Positions 6,080-15,900 are shown, counted from the first letter of the stretch. The stretch is 18,821 bases of DNA from DASTPP01 sp035762175 (GCA_035762175.1 DASTPP010000229.1:1-18821); one strand, 5' to 3'. Notes: generated by a model from the letters alone, not told the origin. Translations and numbers: made by a program.

Positions 6080-7378
6080 ATGACGCGCGTGATGGTCGTC
6101 GAAGACGAGGGCCTCGCCTCCGAGCGCCTGCGCGAGACGCTCGAGCGGCTGGGCTACGAGGTGCCCGAGGTCGTGCGCACCGGCGAAGAGGCGCTGCGGC
6201 TCGTGGCGTCGCTCGCGCCCGACCTCGTGCTGATCGACATCAAGCTGCGGGGGCCGCTCGACGGCATCGACACGGCGGCGCGCCTGCGGGCCTGGGCCGA
6301 CGTGCCCGTGGTGTTCGCGACGTCGCTCGCCGACGAGGCGAGCCTCGGGCGGGCGATCGCGACGCGCCCGCACGGCTACCTGCTCAAGCCCTTCGACGCG
6401 CGGCAGCTGCGCGCCGCCGTCGAGGTGGCGCTCTTCAACCACGGGGCCGAGCGCGAGCTGCGGGTGCACAAGCGGCTCTACGACACCGCGCTCGGGTCGG
6501 TCGACGACGGCATCGTCGCCACCGACGCCGAGGGGCGCGTGCTGATCATGAACGGCGCGGCCGAGCGGCTCACCGGCTGGCAGGCCGAAGACGCGATCGG
6601 GCGCGACGCCTGGCTCGTCCTGCGCCTGGTCGACAGCCCGCCGCCCCGCGCCGACGGCGGGCCCTCGCGCCCGCAGGGCCAGGGCATGGTGCTCGTCGCG
6701 CGCAACGGCGAAGAGCGCCTCGTCGACGAGATCGCCTCGCCCGTCGTCGACGAGCGCGGGCGGCCGCTCGGCGCGGTGCTCGTGCTCTGCGACGTCGGCG
6801 GCCGGCCCGCCATCAAGTCGCTCGGGCCCCCGGGCCCGTCGGCGCCCCCGCCGGCCCTCTGCCTCGCCCCGCCCGCCTTCTCCGCCTCGGCCCTGCCCGC
6901 GCCCCCGCTCGCCGTGGCGGCGGGGGCGGCGCTCGCGCCGCCCCCGCCGCCCGTGCCGCTCGTCTCGCCCACGCTGGTGAGCCCCGCCTGGCCAGGGGCC
7001 ACCAAGCCCGGGCGGCGCTTAGGTCGCGGGGCGAATCACGCCGTCGGCCGCGCCGGGCGAGCGCGCGCGAGGGCGGGCGTTGGGGTGTCTGCTAGAGAAT
7101 TCGTAGCAGGCTGTAAAATGGTCGTGTGCCTGTTTTCTGGAGGCACCCCAGGGGCAAAATTTCTTCCGTGCAAGAAAAATACATTGGCCCCCAACGACCA
7201 CCATAGGCTACACTTCTTGAGCCCCGAGCTGGGCGAAAAGGCGAGTGCAGCCGACGGGCAGGCTCGGGCGCGAGGCCCCTTCTGCGTGCAGGCGCTCGCC
7301 GTGGCGTGTCGGCGCCTGGCGCCGGGCATGGGCTTTTCGAGCGTCGACAGAGAAAGAAAACTGCAGTACCGCATGTAG
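6080..7378 (+). CDS. Response regulator: receiver domain plus PAS domain, with an anomalous C-terminal tail
   Basis: Residues 1-120 form a receiver domain: Glu8/Asp9 in MVVEDEG, phospho-acceptor Asp53 in LVLIDIKL, Thr81, and Lys103 in LLKPFD. Residues about 129-240 form a PAS domain (DTALGSVDDGIVATDAEGRV, then ERLTGWQAEDAIGRDAW). There is no DNA-binding, kinase or GGDEF output, so it probably relays or modulates signals through protein contacts. ATG 6080 is preceded by GAGGG with 7-base spacing. A Pro/Ala-rich tail follows to about residue 312 with G/C third positions. Beyond base 7018 the frame stays open to 7378, but codon use becomes A/T-rich and the translation looks random. The natural product may end near 7020: a TAG lies at 7020-7022 one frame over. 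The downstream kinase gene is a possible functional partner. Confidence 0.8.
   Translation: MTRVMVVEDEGLASERLRETLERLGYEVPEVVRTGEEALRLVASLAPDLVLIDIKLRGPLDGIDTAARLRAWADVPVVFATSLADEASLGRAIATRPHGYLLKPFDARQLRAAVEVALFNHGAERELRVHKRLYDTALGSVDDGIVATDAEGRVLIMNGAAERLTGWQAEDAIGRDAWLVLRLVDSPPPRADGGPSRPQGQGMVLVARNGEERLVDEIASPVVDERGRPLGAVLVLCDVGGRPAIKSLGPPGPSAPPPALCLAPPAFSASALPAPPLAVAAGAALAPPPPPVPLVSPTLVSPAWPGATKPGRRLGRGANHAVGRAGRARARAGVGVSAREFVAGCKMVVCLFSGGTPGAKFLPCKKNTLAPNDHHRLHFLSPELGEKASAADGQARARGPFCVQALAVACRRLAPGMGFSSVDRERKLQYRM
7127..7177 (+). promoter_or_regulatory. Hairpins and sigma-54-like element upstream of the Ser/Thr kinase gene
   Basis: In an AT-rich island (about 7085-7220) three elements are visible. 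TGCCT/AGGCA arms at 7127-7131 and 7141-7145 enclose nine bases. GGCAC (7142-7146) and GGGCA (7152-7156) give the GG-N10-GC spacing of sigma-54 promoters, although the -12 element lacks its TT. A TTTCTT/AAGAAA hairpin at 7160-7177 has a six-base loop. The stretch lies inside the formal end of the response-regulator frame and about 245 bases before the kinase start. Apart from these elements nothing is seen between 7018 and 7419. Confidence 0.35.
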
Positions 7379-7419
7379 GTTGCGGCGGGGCACGTTAAGG
7401 GCATGGCTTGAGGTGTACG

Positions 7420-9087
<1,668 letters not shown>

Positions 9088-9202
9088 GCCGAGGGGCGAC
9101 GCTCGCGCGCGGTGGCGCGGCGTCGTTCGCGCGCCCGGGCGCCGGGGGCGCGGCCTCTTCGCGCGCGCCGGCCGGGCGTCGCGCGGCTCGGGCGCGCCCC
9201 GC

Positions 9203-10582
9203 TCAGCCGGGCAGCGGCGCCCGGCCCTCGCGCGCGACCTCGTCTTGCAGCCTCGCGAGCGCCGCGCTCACCCGGACGGGGAAGCCCTCGCCCTCGGCGC
9301 GGGGGGCGAGGCGCCGCAGGGCCTCGGGGGCGGCGGCGAGATCGCGCTCGAAGCGGGCGCGGGCGGCGCGGGCGCTCGTGTCGCCGGCGACCTTCTGGCC
9401 GTCGAAGGCGAGCTCGAGCAGCGGCTCGCCGCCGGGCGCCTCGCCCTCGAGCCCGAGCACGTCGTCGAGCGTGCCGGGGCGGCGGTAGATCTGCTTGACG
9501 CCGGCGGTGCTGCCCTTGCCGGGCGAGCGCTTCTGGACGGCGACCATGCGCCCCTTCTCGTCTTCGAGGGCGACGAGCTTGTAGACGGCGCCGAGGGCGG
9601 GCGCGTCGGGGGTGCAGACGGCCATGGTGCCGACGCCGAACGAGTCGACGGGGGCGCCGGAGGCGACGAGGCGCTCGATCTGGTGCTCGTCGAGATCGTT
9701 CGAGACGCCGACGCGCGCCGCGCGGCAGCCGGCGGCGTCGAGGCGCTCGCGGGCGCCGCGGGCGAGCGCCGCGAGGTCGCCCGAGTCGATGCGGACGCCG
9801 CCGAGCCGGGCGCCGAGGGCGGCGGCGCGCTCGACGCCGCGCGGCGTGTCGAAGGTGTCGACGAGGCAGGTGACGGGCTGGCCGAAGGTGTCGGCGAAGT
9901 CGGCGAAGGCGCCGGCCTCGCCGCCCTCGCCCGCGTCGGCGGCGTGCGCGAGCACGAAGGCGTGGGCCATCGTGCCGGCGACGGGGAGGTCGTAGAGCCG
10001 CGCGGCCCACTCGTTCGAGGTGCCGGCGAAGCCGGCGACGTAGGCGGCGCGGGCGGCGTCGGCGGCGGCGGCCTCGTGGGTGCGCCTGCTACCGAATTCG
10101 AAGCAAGGGCGGCCCGCGGCCGCGAGCGTGACGCGGGCGCACTTCGACGCGACGCGGGCGTCGTGGTTGACGACCGAGAGCAGGAAGGTCTCGACGAGCT
10201 GGGCCTCGGCGAGCGTGCCCTCGACCCGCGCGAGCGGCTCGTGCGGGAAGGCGAGGCGCCCCTCGGGCACGGCGAAGACGCGCGCGCCGAAGCGGAACGA
10301 CTCGAAGAAGGCGCGCACCTCGGGGCGGGCGAGGGCGGGGCCGAGGAACGAGTCGGCCGCGAAGCTCGCGAGGTCTGCGGCCGAGAAGCCGAGGCCCTCG
10401 AGCGAGGCGAGGGCGCGGCCGAGGCCGCAGGCGACCAGGAAGCGCCGCACCGGCGGCAGCGCGCGGACGAAGAGCTCGAAGACGGCGCGCCGCCCGGCGA
10501 GCCCCGACCGGGCGTAGGCGGCCAGCATGGTGAGCTGGTAGCGGTCGGTGAGCAGGGCGGGCGGCGGGGCGGCGGCGGGCAT
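9203..10582 (-). CDS. pncB: Nicotinate phosphoribosyltransferase
   Basis: The enzyme joins nicotinate and PRPP to give nicotinate mononucleotide, the first step of NAD salvage from nicotinate (Preiss-Handler pathway), in the cytoplasm. The 459-aa product starts with LLTDRYQLTM, carries FEFGSRRTHE (residues 161-170), GTMAHAFV (203-210, with the His expected to be phosphorylated in this family), CLVDTFDTPRG, RIDSGDL and FGVGT, and has a KRSPGK segment near the C-terminal domain. These are the family motifs in the usual order. It lies 45 bases downstream of rny on the same strand. No Shine-Dalgarno is evident; TAGGCT sits 8 bases before the ATG, so it may also have its own leaderless promoter. 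Confidence 0.93.
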   Translation of the reverse strand: MPAAAPPPALLTDRYQLTMLAAYARSGLAGRRAVFELFVRALPPVRRFLVACGLGRALASLEGLGFSAADLASFAADSFLGPALARPEVRAFFESFRFGARVFAVPEGRLAFPHEPLARVEGTLAEAQLVETFLLSVVNHDARVASKCARVTLAAAGRPCFEFGSRRTHEAAAADAARAAYVAGFAGTSNEWAARLYDLPVAGTMAHAFVLAHAADAGEGGEAGAFADFADTFGQPVTCLVDTFDTPRGVERAAALGARLGGVRIDSGDLAALARGARERLDAAGCRAARVGVSNDLDEHQIERLVASGAPVDSFGVGTMAVCTPDAPALGAVYKLVALEDEKGRMVAVQKRSPGKGSTAGVKQIYRRPGTLDDVLGLEGEAPGGEPLLELAFDGQKVAGDTSARAARARFERDLAAAPEALRRLAPRAEGEGFPVRVSAALARLQDEVAREGRAPLPG

Positions 10583-10590
10583 CGGGGGCG

Positions 10591-10596
10591 AGCCTA
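10591..10596 (-). promoter_or_regulatory. TAGGCT, -10-like hexamer 8 bases before pncB
   Basis: On the minus strand TAGGCT precedes the ATG at 10582 by 8 bases, in the rny-pncB gap, with no Shine-Dalgarno. It resembles TAAGCT before the DsbA-like gene. A clear -35 is not visible. Confidence 0.3.
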
Positions 10597-10627
10597 CTAC
10601 GCCCCGGGGCGCGCCGGGGCCCCGCCC

Positions 10628-12379
10628 TCACTTCGCGTAGTCGACCGCGCGCGTCTCGCGCACCACCGTCACGCGGATCTGGCCCGGGTAGAGCAGCTCG
10701 TCTTCGATCTTCTTCGAGATCTCGCGGGCGAGCAGGGCGGCCTCCGAGTCGCTGACCTCGCCCGGCTCGACCATCACGCGCACCTCGCGCCCGGCCTGGA
10801 TGGCGAAGCTGCGCTCGACCCCGGCGAACGAGGTCGAGATGCGCTCGAGGTCGTTCAGGCGCTTGATGTAGCTCTCGAACATCTCGCGCCGCGCCCCGGG
10901 CCGCGCGCCCGAGAGCGCGTCGGCGGCGGTGACGAGGTGGCCGTAGACGCTCTGGCAGGGCTCGTCTTCGTGGTGGCAGGCGATGGCGTTGGCGACGATC
11001 TCGTCTTCGCCCTGCTTGCGGGCGAGCTGGCCGCCGATGACGGCGTGCCCGCCCTCGACCTCGTGGCTGACCGCCTTGCCGATGTCGTGCAGGAGGCCCG
11101 CGCGGCGGGCGACGTTGACGTTCAGGCCGAGCTCGCCGGCCATCAGCCCCGTGATGTAGCCGCACTCGACCGAGTGCTTGAGCACGTTCTGGGCGTAGCT
11201 GTAGCGGTAGCGCAGCTGCCCGAGCAGCCGGGCGAGCTCGGGGTGCAGGCGCGTCAGCCCGAGCTCGTCGAGCGCCTGCTCGGCCGCCTCGCGCATGGCC
11301 CGCTCGACCTCGGCCTGCGACTTGACGACCACCTCTTCGATGCGCGTCGGGTGGATGCGCCCGTCGGCGACCAGCTTCTCGAGCGCGAGCCGGGCGACCT
11401 CGCGCCGGACCGGGTCGAAGCTCGAGACGACGATGGTCTCGGGCGTGTCGTCGACGATGAAGTCGACGCCCGTCGCCTCCTGCAGGGCGCGGATGTTCCG
11501 GCCCTCGCGGCCGATGATGCGGCCCTTCATCTCGTCGTTCGGCAGGTGCACCGAGGTGACCGCGCGCTCTTGCACGTGGTCGCCCGCGTAGCGCTGGATC
11601 GCGATGCCCACCACGCGCTTGGCCCGCCGCTCGGCCTCCTCGCGGGCGGCGTCCTCGATGAGCTTGGCCTCGCGGGCGGACGCGCGCCGCACGTCGTCGA
11701 GGAGCTGCGCGGTCAGCTGCCGCCGCGCCTCCTCGCCGCTCAGGCCGGCGATGGCCTCGAGCTTGCGCTTCTGCTCGTCGACGAGCGCGACGGCGCGCTC
11801 TTCCTGGGCCCTCACCCCCGCCTCGCGCGGCCCGAGCTTCGCCTCGCGCTCGGCGATGAGGCGGTCGCGCTCGACCAGCTCGCGCTCGCGCCGCGCCGCC
11901 TCGACCTCGCGCGCGTCGAGCGCCCGCTCCTTCTCGCGCAGGGCCTCCTCGCGCCGCGTCGACCGCTGCTCTTCGGCCTTCCAGCGCGCCGCCTCGGCGT
12001 TGCGGACCTTCTCGGCCTCGCCCCGCGCCTCGGCCTCGGCCTGCGCCTTGGTGCGCTGCGCGAGCTCGGCGGCCTCGAGCCGCGCCTGCTGCGTGAGGGC
12101 CTTGGCGTCGAGGTCGGCCTGCTTGCGCAGCGCCTCGGCCTCCTGGCGGATGGCCTGCGCCTCGAGCGAGGCGCGGGCGCGCGCCTCTTCGAGCAGCCGC
12201 TCGGACTCGGCGCGCGCGGCGGCGACGATCTCTTCGTCGCGGCGGGTGCGCTCTTTCTCACGTTCTTCGAAGCGGCGGGTGGCCTCCTTGAGGGTGCGGG
12301 ACGAAAGGGTGTTGGCGACGAAAAAACCGAAAATCAGGCCGACGAAGCCCGCGAGGGCGGCGGCCGTGAGTGGCTCCAT
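10628..12379 (-). CDS. rny: Ribonuclease Y
   Basis: RNase Y is a membrane-anchored endoribonuclease that starts mRNA decay. The 583-aa product has an N-terminal membrane helix (residues 6-24, AALAGFVGLIFGFFVANTL), a very long charged coiled coil (about 28-255), a KH RNA-binding domain with GRIIGREGRNIRAL (287-300), and an HD domain with LLHDIGKA (His431-Asp432) and the further metal ligands CHHEDE. It ends in the family's C-terminal GQIRVTVVRETRAVDYAK. Typical members have about 510-520 aa; the extra length is in the coil. ATG 12379 has AAGGAG ten bases upstream. The start overlaps the end of the cyclo-ligase gene by 46 bp, implying co-transcription and perhaps translational coupling. Confidence 0.95.
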   Translation of the reverse strand: MEPLTAAALAGFVGLIFGFFVANTLSSRTLKEATRRFEEREKERTRRDEEIVAAARAESERLLEEARARASLEAQAIRQEAEALRKQADLDAKALTQQARLEAAELAQRTKAQAEAEARGEAEKVRNAEAARWKAEEQRSTRREEALREKERALDAREVEAARRERELVERDRLIAEREAKLGPREAGVRAQEERAVALVDEQKRKLEAIAGLSGEEARRQLTAQLLDDVRRASAREAKLIEDAAREEAERRAKRVVGIAIQRYAGDHVQERAVTSVHLPNDEMKGRIIGREGRNIRALQEATGVDFIVDDTPETIVVSSFDPVRREVARLALEKLVADGRIHPTRIEEVVVKSQAEVERAMREAAEQALDELGLTRLHPELARLLGQLRYRYSYAQNVLKHSVECGYITGLMAGELGLNVNVARRAGLLHDIGKAVSHEVEGGHAVIGGQLARKQGEDEIVANAIACHHEDEPCQSVYGHLVTAADALSGARPGARREMFESYIKRLNDLERISTSFAGVERSFAIQAGREVRVMVEPGEVSDSEAALLAREISKKIEDELLYPGQIRVTVVRETRAVDYAK

Positions 12380-13071
12380 GGTGATGCGGCTCCTTGGCCG
12401 GGGTCGCGCCCCGTCGGGGCGCCCGGGCCCGCCGGCGGCGGGGGGGCGAGGCGGGGGGGAGTGCCCCCGGCGGCGAAATCTCGGGCGTCGGTGAGCACCC
12501 AGCCGACGGCGACGTCGCCCTCGGTCGTGGGGACCTCCGAGATGAGTTGGAAGTCGAACGCGACCCCGACCGCGAGCGCGGGCGGGGCGTGGGACGGAAG
12601 CAATTGGTCGTAAAAGCCCGCCCCGTAGCCGATGCGGTGGCCCGAGGCGTCGATCGCGAGGGCGGGCACGACGACGAGGTCGAGCTCGCCCGGCCGGGCC
12701 TCGGGGGCCGAAGGGGGCGGCTCGAGGAAGCCGCGGCCCAGATCGTCGAGCTCGGACGCGAGGCCGACGAAGCGCAAGACCGGCGCGCCCTCGTCGCTCA
12801 CGCCGGGGAAGGCGACGCGCTTGCCGGCCGCGCGCGCGGCGTCGAAGAGCGGCCGCAGATCGACCTCGTTCTTCGCCTCGATGGGCCAGAAGAGCGCCAC
12901 GGCGCGCGCCTTCGACCAGGCCTCGAGCGCGCGCAGGCGGTCGCGCAACCGGGCCGAGCGCTCGGCCACCGCCGAGGCCGGCAGGGCCCCGCGCACCCCG
13001 CGCATGCGCCGGCGCAGCTCTTTTTTGACGGCGAGGCGCAGCGGCAGCTCTTCGTCGGGGCGGTCGGGCAT
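12334..13071 (-). CDS. fthC: 5-formyltetrahydrofolate cyclo-ligase
   Basis: The enzyme converts 5-formyl-THF to 5,10-methenyl-THF with ATP, returning folate to one-carbon metabolism. The product has KKELRRRMRGVRGAL near the N-terminus, FWPIEAKNEVD (the substrate-loop region), a PAL..D segment and the nucleotide-binding GYGAGFYD (148-155), then VPTTEGDVAVGWVLTD, where the family normally ends. A Pro/Ser-rich tail of about 45 residues follows and overlaps the start of rny. ATG 13071 gives 245 aa and the usual spacing to KKELRRRMR; ATG 13107 and ATG 13158 are also in frame. No start has a strong Shine-Dalgarno. An 8-bp palindrome TAACGTTA (13086-13093) lies in the leader. It is first in the fthC-rny-pncB cluster. 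Confidence 0.9.
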   Translation of the reverse strand: MPDRPDEELPLRLAVKKELRRRMRGVRGALPASAVAERSARLRDRLRALEAWSKARAVALFWPIEAKNEVDLRPLFDAARAAGKRVAFPGVSDEGAPVLRFVGLASELDDLGRGFLEPPPSAPEARPGELDLVVVPALAIDASGHRIGYGAGFYDQLLPSHAPPALAVGVAFDFQLISEVPTTEGDVAVGWVLTDARDFAAGGTPPRLAPPPPAGPGAPTGRDPGQGAASPWSHSRPPPSRASSA

Positions 13072-13156
13072 GGCAAGAATGGACGTAACGTTAGCATCGG
13101 GCAGCATAGCCGAGGGGCCTTGTCCTGTCCCGCCTCCCGAACGAGCCTGCAGGCCC

Positions 13157-13861
13157 ATGCGCCGAATCGCCGCCGTGCCCGCCTTTCAAGCCGCCCGCAC
13201 GCTCGAGCCCGTCGTCCGGGGCCTGCGCGAGGGCTTCGACGAGGTCTGGGTGGTCGACGACGGCTCGACCGACGGCACCGCCGAGGTCGCCCTCGCGGCC
13301 GGGGCGCGCCTGCTGCGCCACGACAAGAACCGCGGCAAGGGCGCCGCGCTGCGCACCGCCCTCCGGCGCGCGGCCGAGGAGGGCGTCGACGCCCTCGTCA
13401 CGGTCGACGCCGACGGCCAGCACCCGCCCGCCGAGGCCGTCAAGCTCGACCGGGCCGTCGCCGACCGGGGCGCGCTCGTCATCGGCGTCCGAAACTGGCA
13501 CGTGACCGACGTGCCGACGCGCAGCCTCGGCGCCAACGAGAGCGCCGCCTGGTGGTTCACCGTCCTGACCGGCCGGCCCTTCTCCGACACGCAGTGCGGC
13601 CTGCGCCGCTACCCCGTCGCCGCCGTGCTCGCCCTCGACCCGCGCGGCGAGCGCTACGCCTTCGAGGCCGACGCGCTCTTGCGCGCGACCTTCGCGGGGC
13701 TGAAGGTCGTCGAGGTGCCCGTGCGCGTCGACTACCCGCCCGACCGCTCGACGGCCTTCCTGCCCGTGCGCGACGTCACGCGCATCACGCTCCGGGTCAT
13801 CGCGACCGCCTTCGGGCACGCCGCCGGCGCCGCCGCGCGCGCCCTGCGGGGCGCCCGCTAA
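13157..13861 (+). CDS. Family 2 glycosyltransferase (GT-A fold, polyprenol-phosphate sugar synthase-like)
   Basis: The 234-aa product is a compact GT2 enzyme. VWVVDDGSTDGTAEV (residues 30-44) binds the nucleotide, NRGKGAALRTAL (58-69) follows, and VTVDADGQHP (81-90) carries the DxD metal motif (Asp84, Asp86). The order and the QHPP after the DxD match dolichol/undecaprenol-phosphate mannose or glucose synthases and related lipid or polysaccharide transferases. Later segments include TQCGLRRYP and FEADALLRA, as in that group. No membrane helix is present, so it acts at the cytoplasmic face. ATG 13157 was chosen at the family N-terminus (RRIAAVPAFQAARTLEPVV). It is divergent from fthC and its stop overlaps the convergent exonuclease stop. 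Donor and acceptor are unknown. Confidence 0.87.
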   Translation: MRRIAAVPAFQAARTLEPVVRGLREGFDEVWVVDDGSTDGTAEVALAAGARLLRHDKNRGKGAALRTALRRAAEEGVDALVTVDADGQHPPAEAVKLDRAVADRGALVIGVRNWHVTDVPTRSLGANESAAWWFTVLTGRPFSDTQCGLRRYPVAAVLALDPRGERYAFEADALLRATFAGLKVVEVPVRVDYPPDRSTAFLPVRDVTRITLRVIATAFGHAAGAAARALRGAR

Positions 13862-14610
13862 CGCCGCCACTTGGCGAAGTCTTCTTCTTGCATCCGCGCG
13901 AGGCGACGCTGCTCGCGGATGAGCTGCCCGTAGGCGCGCGGCACCCGCTCGTCGCGGCCGAGCGCGTACATGACGAGCAGCGCCGCCTCGGCGTCGTCGC
14001 TCGCGCGGTGGGCGTTCTCGAGCTTGATGCCGAGGCGCGCGGCGACCTCGGACAGGGTCTTGCTGCGCTCTTCTCGCTGCAGGAAGCGCGCCCAGACGAG
14101 GGGGTCGATCCATTCGATGCCCTCGCGCAGCGCCGGCGGCGCGCGGGTGCCGGCGGCCGGGGCGAGCGCGCCGGCGCGGGCCATCTCGGCGCGCAAGAAG
14201 GCGCGGTCGAAGCTCGCGTTGTACGCCGCGGGGATGGCGCCCCGCAGCGCCGCCACGATCTCGGGCGCGACGGCGGCGAGCGGCGGCTTGTCGCGCACGG
14301 CCTCGTCGGTGATGCCGTGAATCTTCGACACCGCCTCGGGGATCGGCACGCCCGGGTTGACGAGCCAGTTGTAGCGCTCGAGCACCCGGCCCCCCTCGCC
14401 GATGATGATGCCCACCTCGAGAATGCGGTCGGTCGCCGAGTCGCGCCCCGTCGTCTCGGTGTCGAGGAAGGCGATGCGCTGGCCCTCCCAGGGGGCGTCG
14501 GCGGCGAGCTCGTCGGCGACGCCCGCGACGTGCACGCGCAGGAGGTGGGCGATGCCGGGGTAGTGCCGGCCCGTCGGGAAGCAGCCGCAGCCGTCGGTGG
14601 TGGACTTCAC
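13858..14610 (-). CDS. DEDDh-type 3'-5' exonuclease (DnaQ-like)
   Basis: The 250-aa product has the DEDDh catalytic set: Asp50 and Glu52 in FLDTETTG, Asp135 in AAYNASFDRAFL, and His201 plus Asp206 in HRASDDAEA. KIHGITDE at 97-104 is typical of DnaQ/epsilon-like exonucleases. It lacks polymerase, UvrC or BRCT domains, so it is a stand-alone nuclease, for repair, proofreading or RNA processing; which one cannot be told. A 45-residue N-terminal extension contains CGCF and RHYPGIAHLLR and no known domain. The start is GTG 14610 without a Shine-Dalgarno. It lies 31 bases after the DsbA-like gene on the same strand and is probably co-transcribed with it. Confidence 0.88.
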   Translation of the reverse strand: MKSTTDGCGCFPTGRHYPGIAHLLRVHVAGVADELAADAPWEGQRIAFLDTETTGRDSATDRILEVGIIIGEGGRVLERYNWLVNPGVPIPEAVSKIHGITDEAVRDKPPLAAVAPEIVAALRGAIPAAYNASFDRAFLRAEMARAGALAPAAGTRAPPALREGIEWIDPLVWARFLQREERSKTLSEVAARLGIKLENAHRASDDAEAALLVMYALGRDERVPRAYGQLIREQRRLARMQEEDFAKWRR

Positions 14611-14641
14611 GTGGCGGGGGAGGGGGGCGGGGGAGGGGGCG

Positions 14642-15637
14642 CTACTTCGGGGGGGGCGCCGGCTTTTGCGGCCCGCCCGGCGACGCCGAGGGGGCGGGCG
14701 CCGACGAGGCGGCGGGCGCCACGGGCTGGGACGACTCGCCGAGCAATTCGAGCTCGAGCTTGACCCACTGCGTAAGCTCGGTCGGGAAGTCGCCCCGCAG
14801 GGGGAACTCGCGGCCGTTGATGTAGATTAGCGGCGTGCCCGAGAAGCCCAAAGTTTCCGCCTGCTTTTTCTCGCGGGCGATGCGGGCCGTGGTCGCCTCG
14901 CTCTCCATGTCGGCCTTGAAGCGATCGAGCTTGAGCCCGAGCTCGCGCGCGTGCGACTCGAGCCCGCGCGCCTCGAGGCCGGCGGGCGACGACTCGAAGA
15001 GCTTGTGGTGCATCTCCCAGAACTTGCCCTGCGCCTCGGCGGCGATGGCGGCGCGCGCGGCGGCCTCGGCCAGGTTGTGCGCGGGCAGGGGGTAGTTCTT
15101 GAAGTAGAGCTTCACCTTGCCGGGGAAGCGCGTGACGAGCTCGTCGAGGGCGGGCGAGGCCGCCTTGCAGAAGGGGCACTGAAAGTCGGCCCACTCGACG
15201 ACGGTGATCGGCGCGGTGGGCGCGCCCTTCATCGGCGTGTCGGCGACGTCGACGTTCTTGACGCGGTCGTTGTCGAAGCGCGAGCGGTAGGCGTCGAGCA
15301 CCTGCTCGCGCGCGCCGCCGTTGCGCACCTGCGTGACCAGGAAGCGGGCGGCCGGCAGGCAGCGCTTGCAGGCCCGCTTCTCGCGGACGCACTGCGCGAT
15401 CGGCACGGGGGTGTCTTTGCAGGGCGCGAGCTGTTCGGACACGTACGACGACCACTCGCGCCGCTCGCGCGGCGTCAGCGACGAGGTGTCGACGCCCGCG
15501 AGCTCGATCTCGGCGGCGGGCGCCTGCTTCTGGGGCTCGGGGCCGGCGCCACTCTCGGTGGAGCCCCCGCAGGTCGAAAGGGAGAGGGCGAAGGACAGGG
15601 CGGCGGCGCCCAAAGAGGCGAGGCGCAGGGCGAGCAT
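14642..15637 (-). CDS. DsbA-family thioredoxin-fold protein, probable lipoprotein, with extra Cys-rich N-terminal domain
   Basis: The 331-aa product begins with a hydrophobic signal (LASLGAAALSFALSLSTC), giving a possible lipid-modified Cys23, although Thr at -1 is unusual. Residues about 142-300 form a DsbA-like domain with PITVVEWADFQCPFCKAASP (active-site Cys154-Pro-Phe-Cys157), a LYFKNYPL segment and GFSGTP carrying the cis-proline (269). This fold makes, breaks or shuffles disulfides in the periplasm. Before it, residues about 52-125 carry four more cysteines (73, 83, 90, 93), including an ACKRC (CxxC) pair and resembling a second small redox or structural module. The C-terminus is Ala/Pro/Ser-rich. 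No Shine-Dalgarno is seen; TAAGCT lies 9 bases before the ATG. Confidence 0.88.
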   Translation of the reverse strand: MLALRLASLGAAALSFALSLSTCGGSTESGAGPEPQKQAPAAEIELAGVDTSSLTPRERREWSSYVSEQLAPCKDTPVPIAQCVREKRACKRCLPAARFLVTQVRNGGAREQVLDAYRSRFDNDRVKNVDVADTPMKGAPTAPITVVEWADFQCPFCKAASPALDELVTRFPGKVKLYFKNYPLPAHNLAEAAARAAIAAEAQGKFWEMHHKLFESSPAGLEARGLESHARELGLKLDRFKADMESEATTARIAREKKQAETLGFSGTPLIYINGREFPLRGDFPTELTQWVKLELELLGESSQPVAPAASSAPAPSASPGGPQKPAPPPK

Positions 15638-15646
15638 GGGGGGGCG

Positions 15647-15652
15647 AGCTTA
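15647..15652 (-). promoter_or_regulatory. TAAGCT, -10-like hexamer 9 bases before the DsbA-like gene
   Basis: On the minus strand TAAGCT is followed by nine bases and the ATG at 15637, with no Shine-Dalgarno. The arrangement matches that before pncB. The gap 15638-15900 is otherwise GC-rich; its one AT-rich patch, CGTTATAAGGAGG (15865-15877), contains a perfect Shine-Dalgarno-like string but no start codon at a useful distance. Confidence 0.3.
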
Positions 15653-15900
15653 GTCGCCCGCGCCGCGGGGCGCCAAGGGGCTCGGGCCCGGCCGCGGTGT
15701 GGTCGCGTCCGCAGAGGGGGGGCGGGGCCCGGGGGCACGCGCCTTGCCGCCGGGGGCCGCGGCCGGCCGGGCGGGGCGAAGCGGCCGCGCCGAGGGGGCG
15801 GCGGGCGCCGGGGCGCGAGGCGCTGTCCGTGAAGAGGTCGAGGGCCCGGGGGGTAACGCTCTCTCGTTATAAGGAGGCGGGGCCCCGGCCGCGCAGCACG

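Noticed and set aside
4865..6469. Phosphoesterase N-terminal extension up to 6469
   Set aside because: It would overlap the response-regulator gene and lacks family similarity; ATG 5794 gives a normal length.
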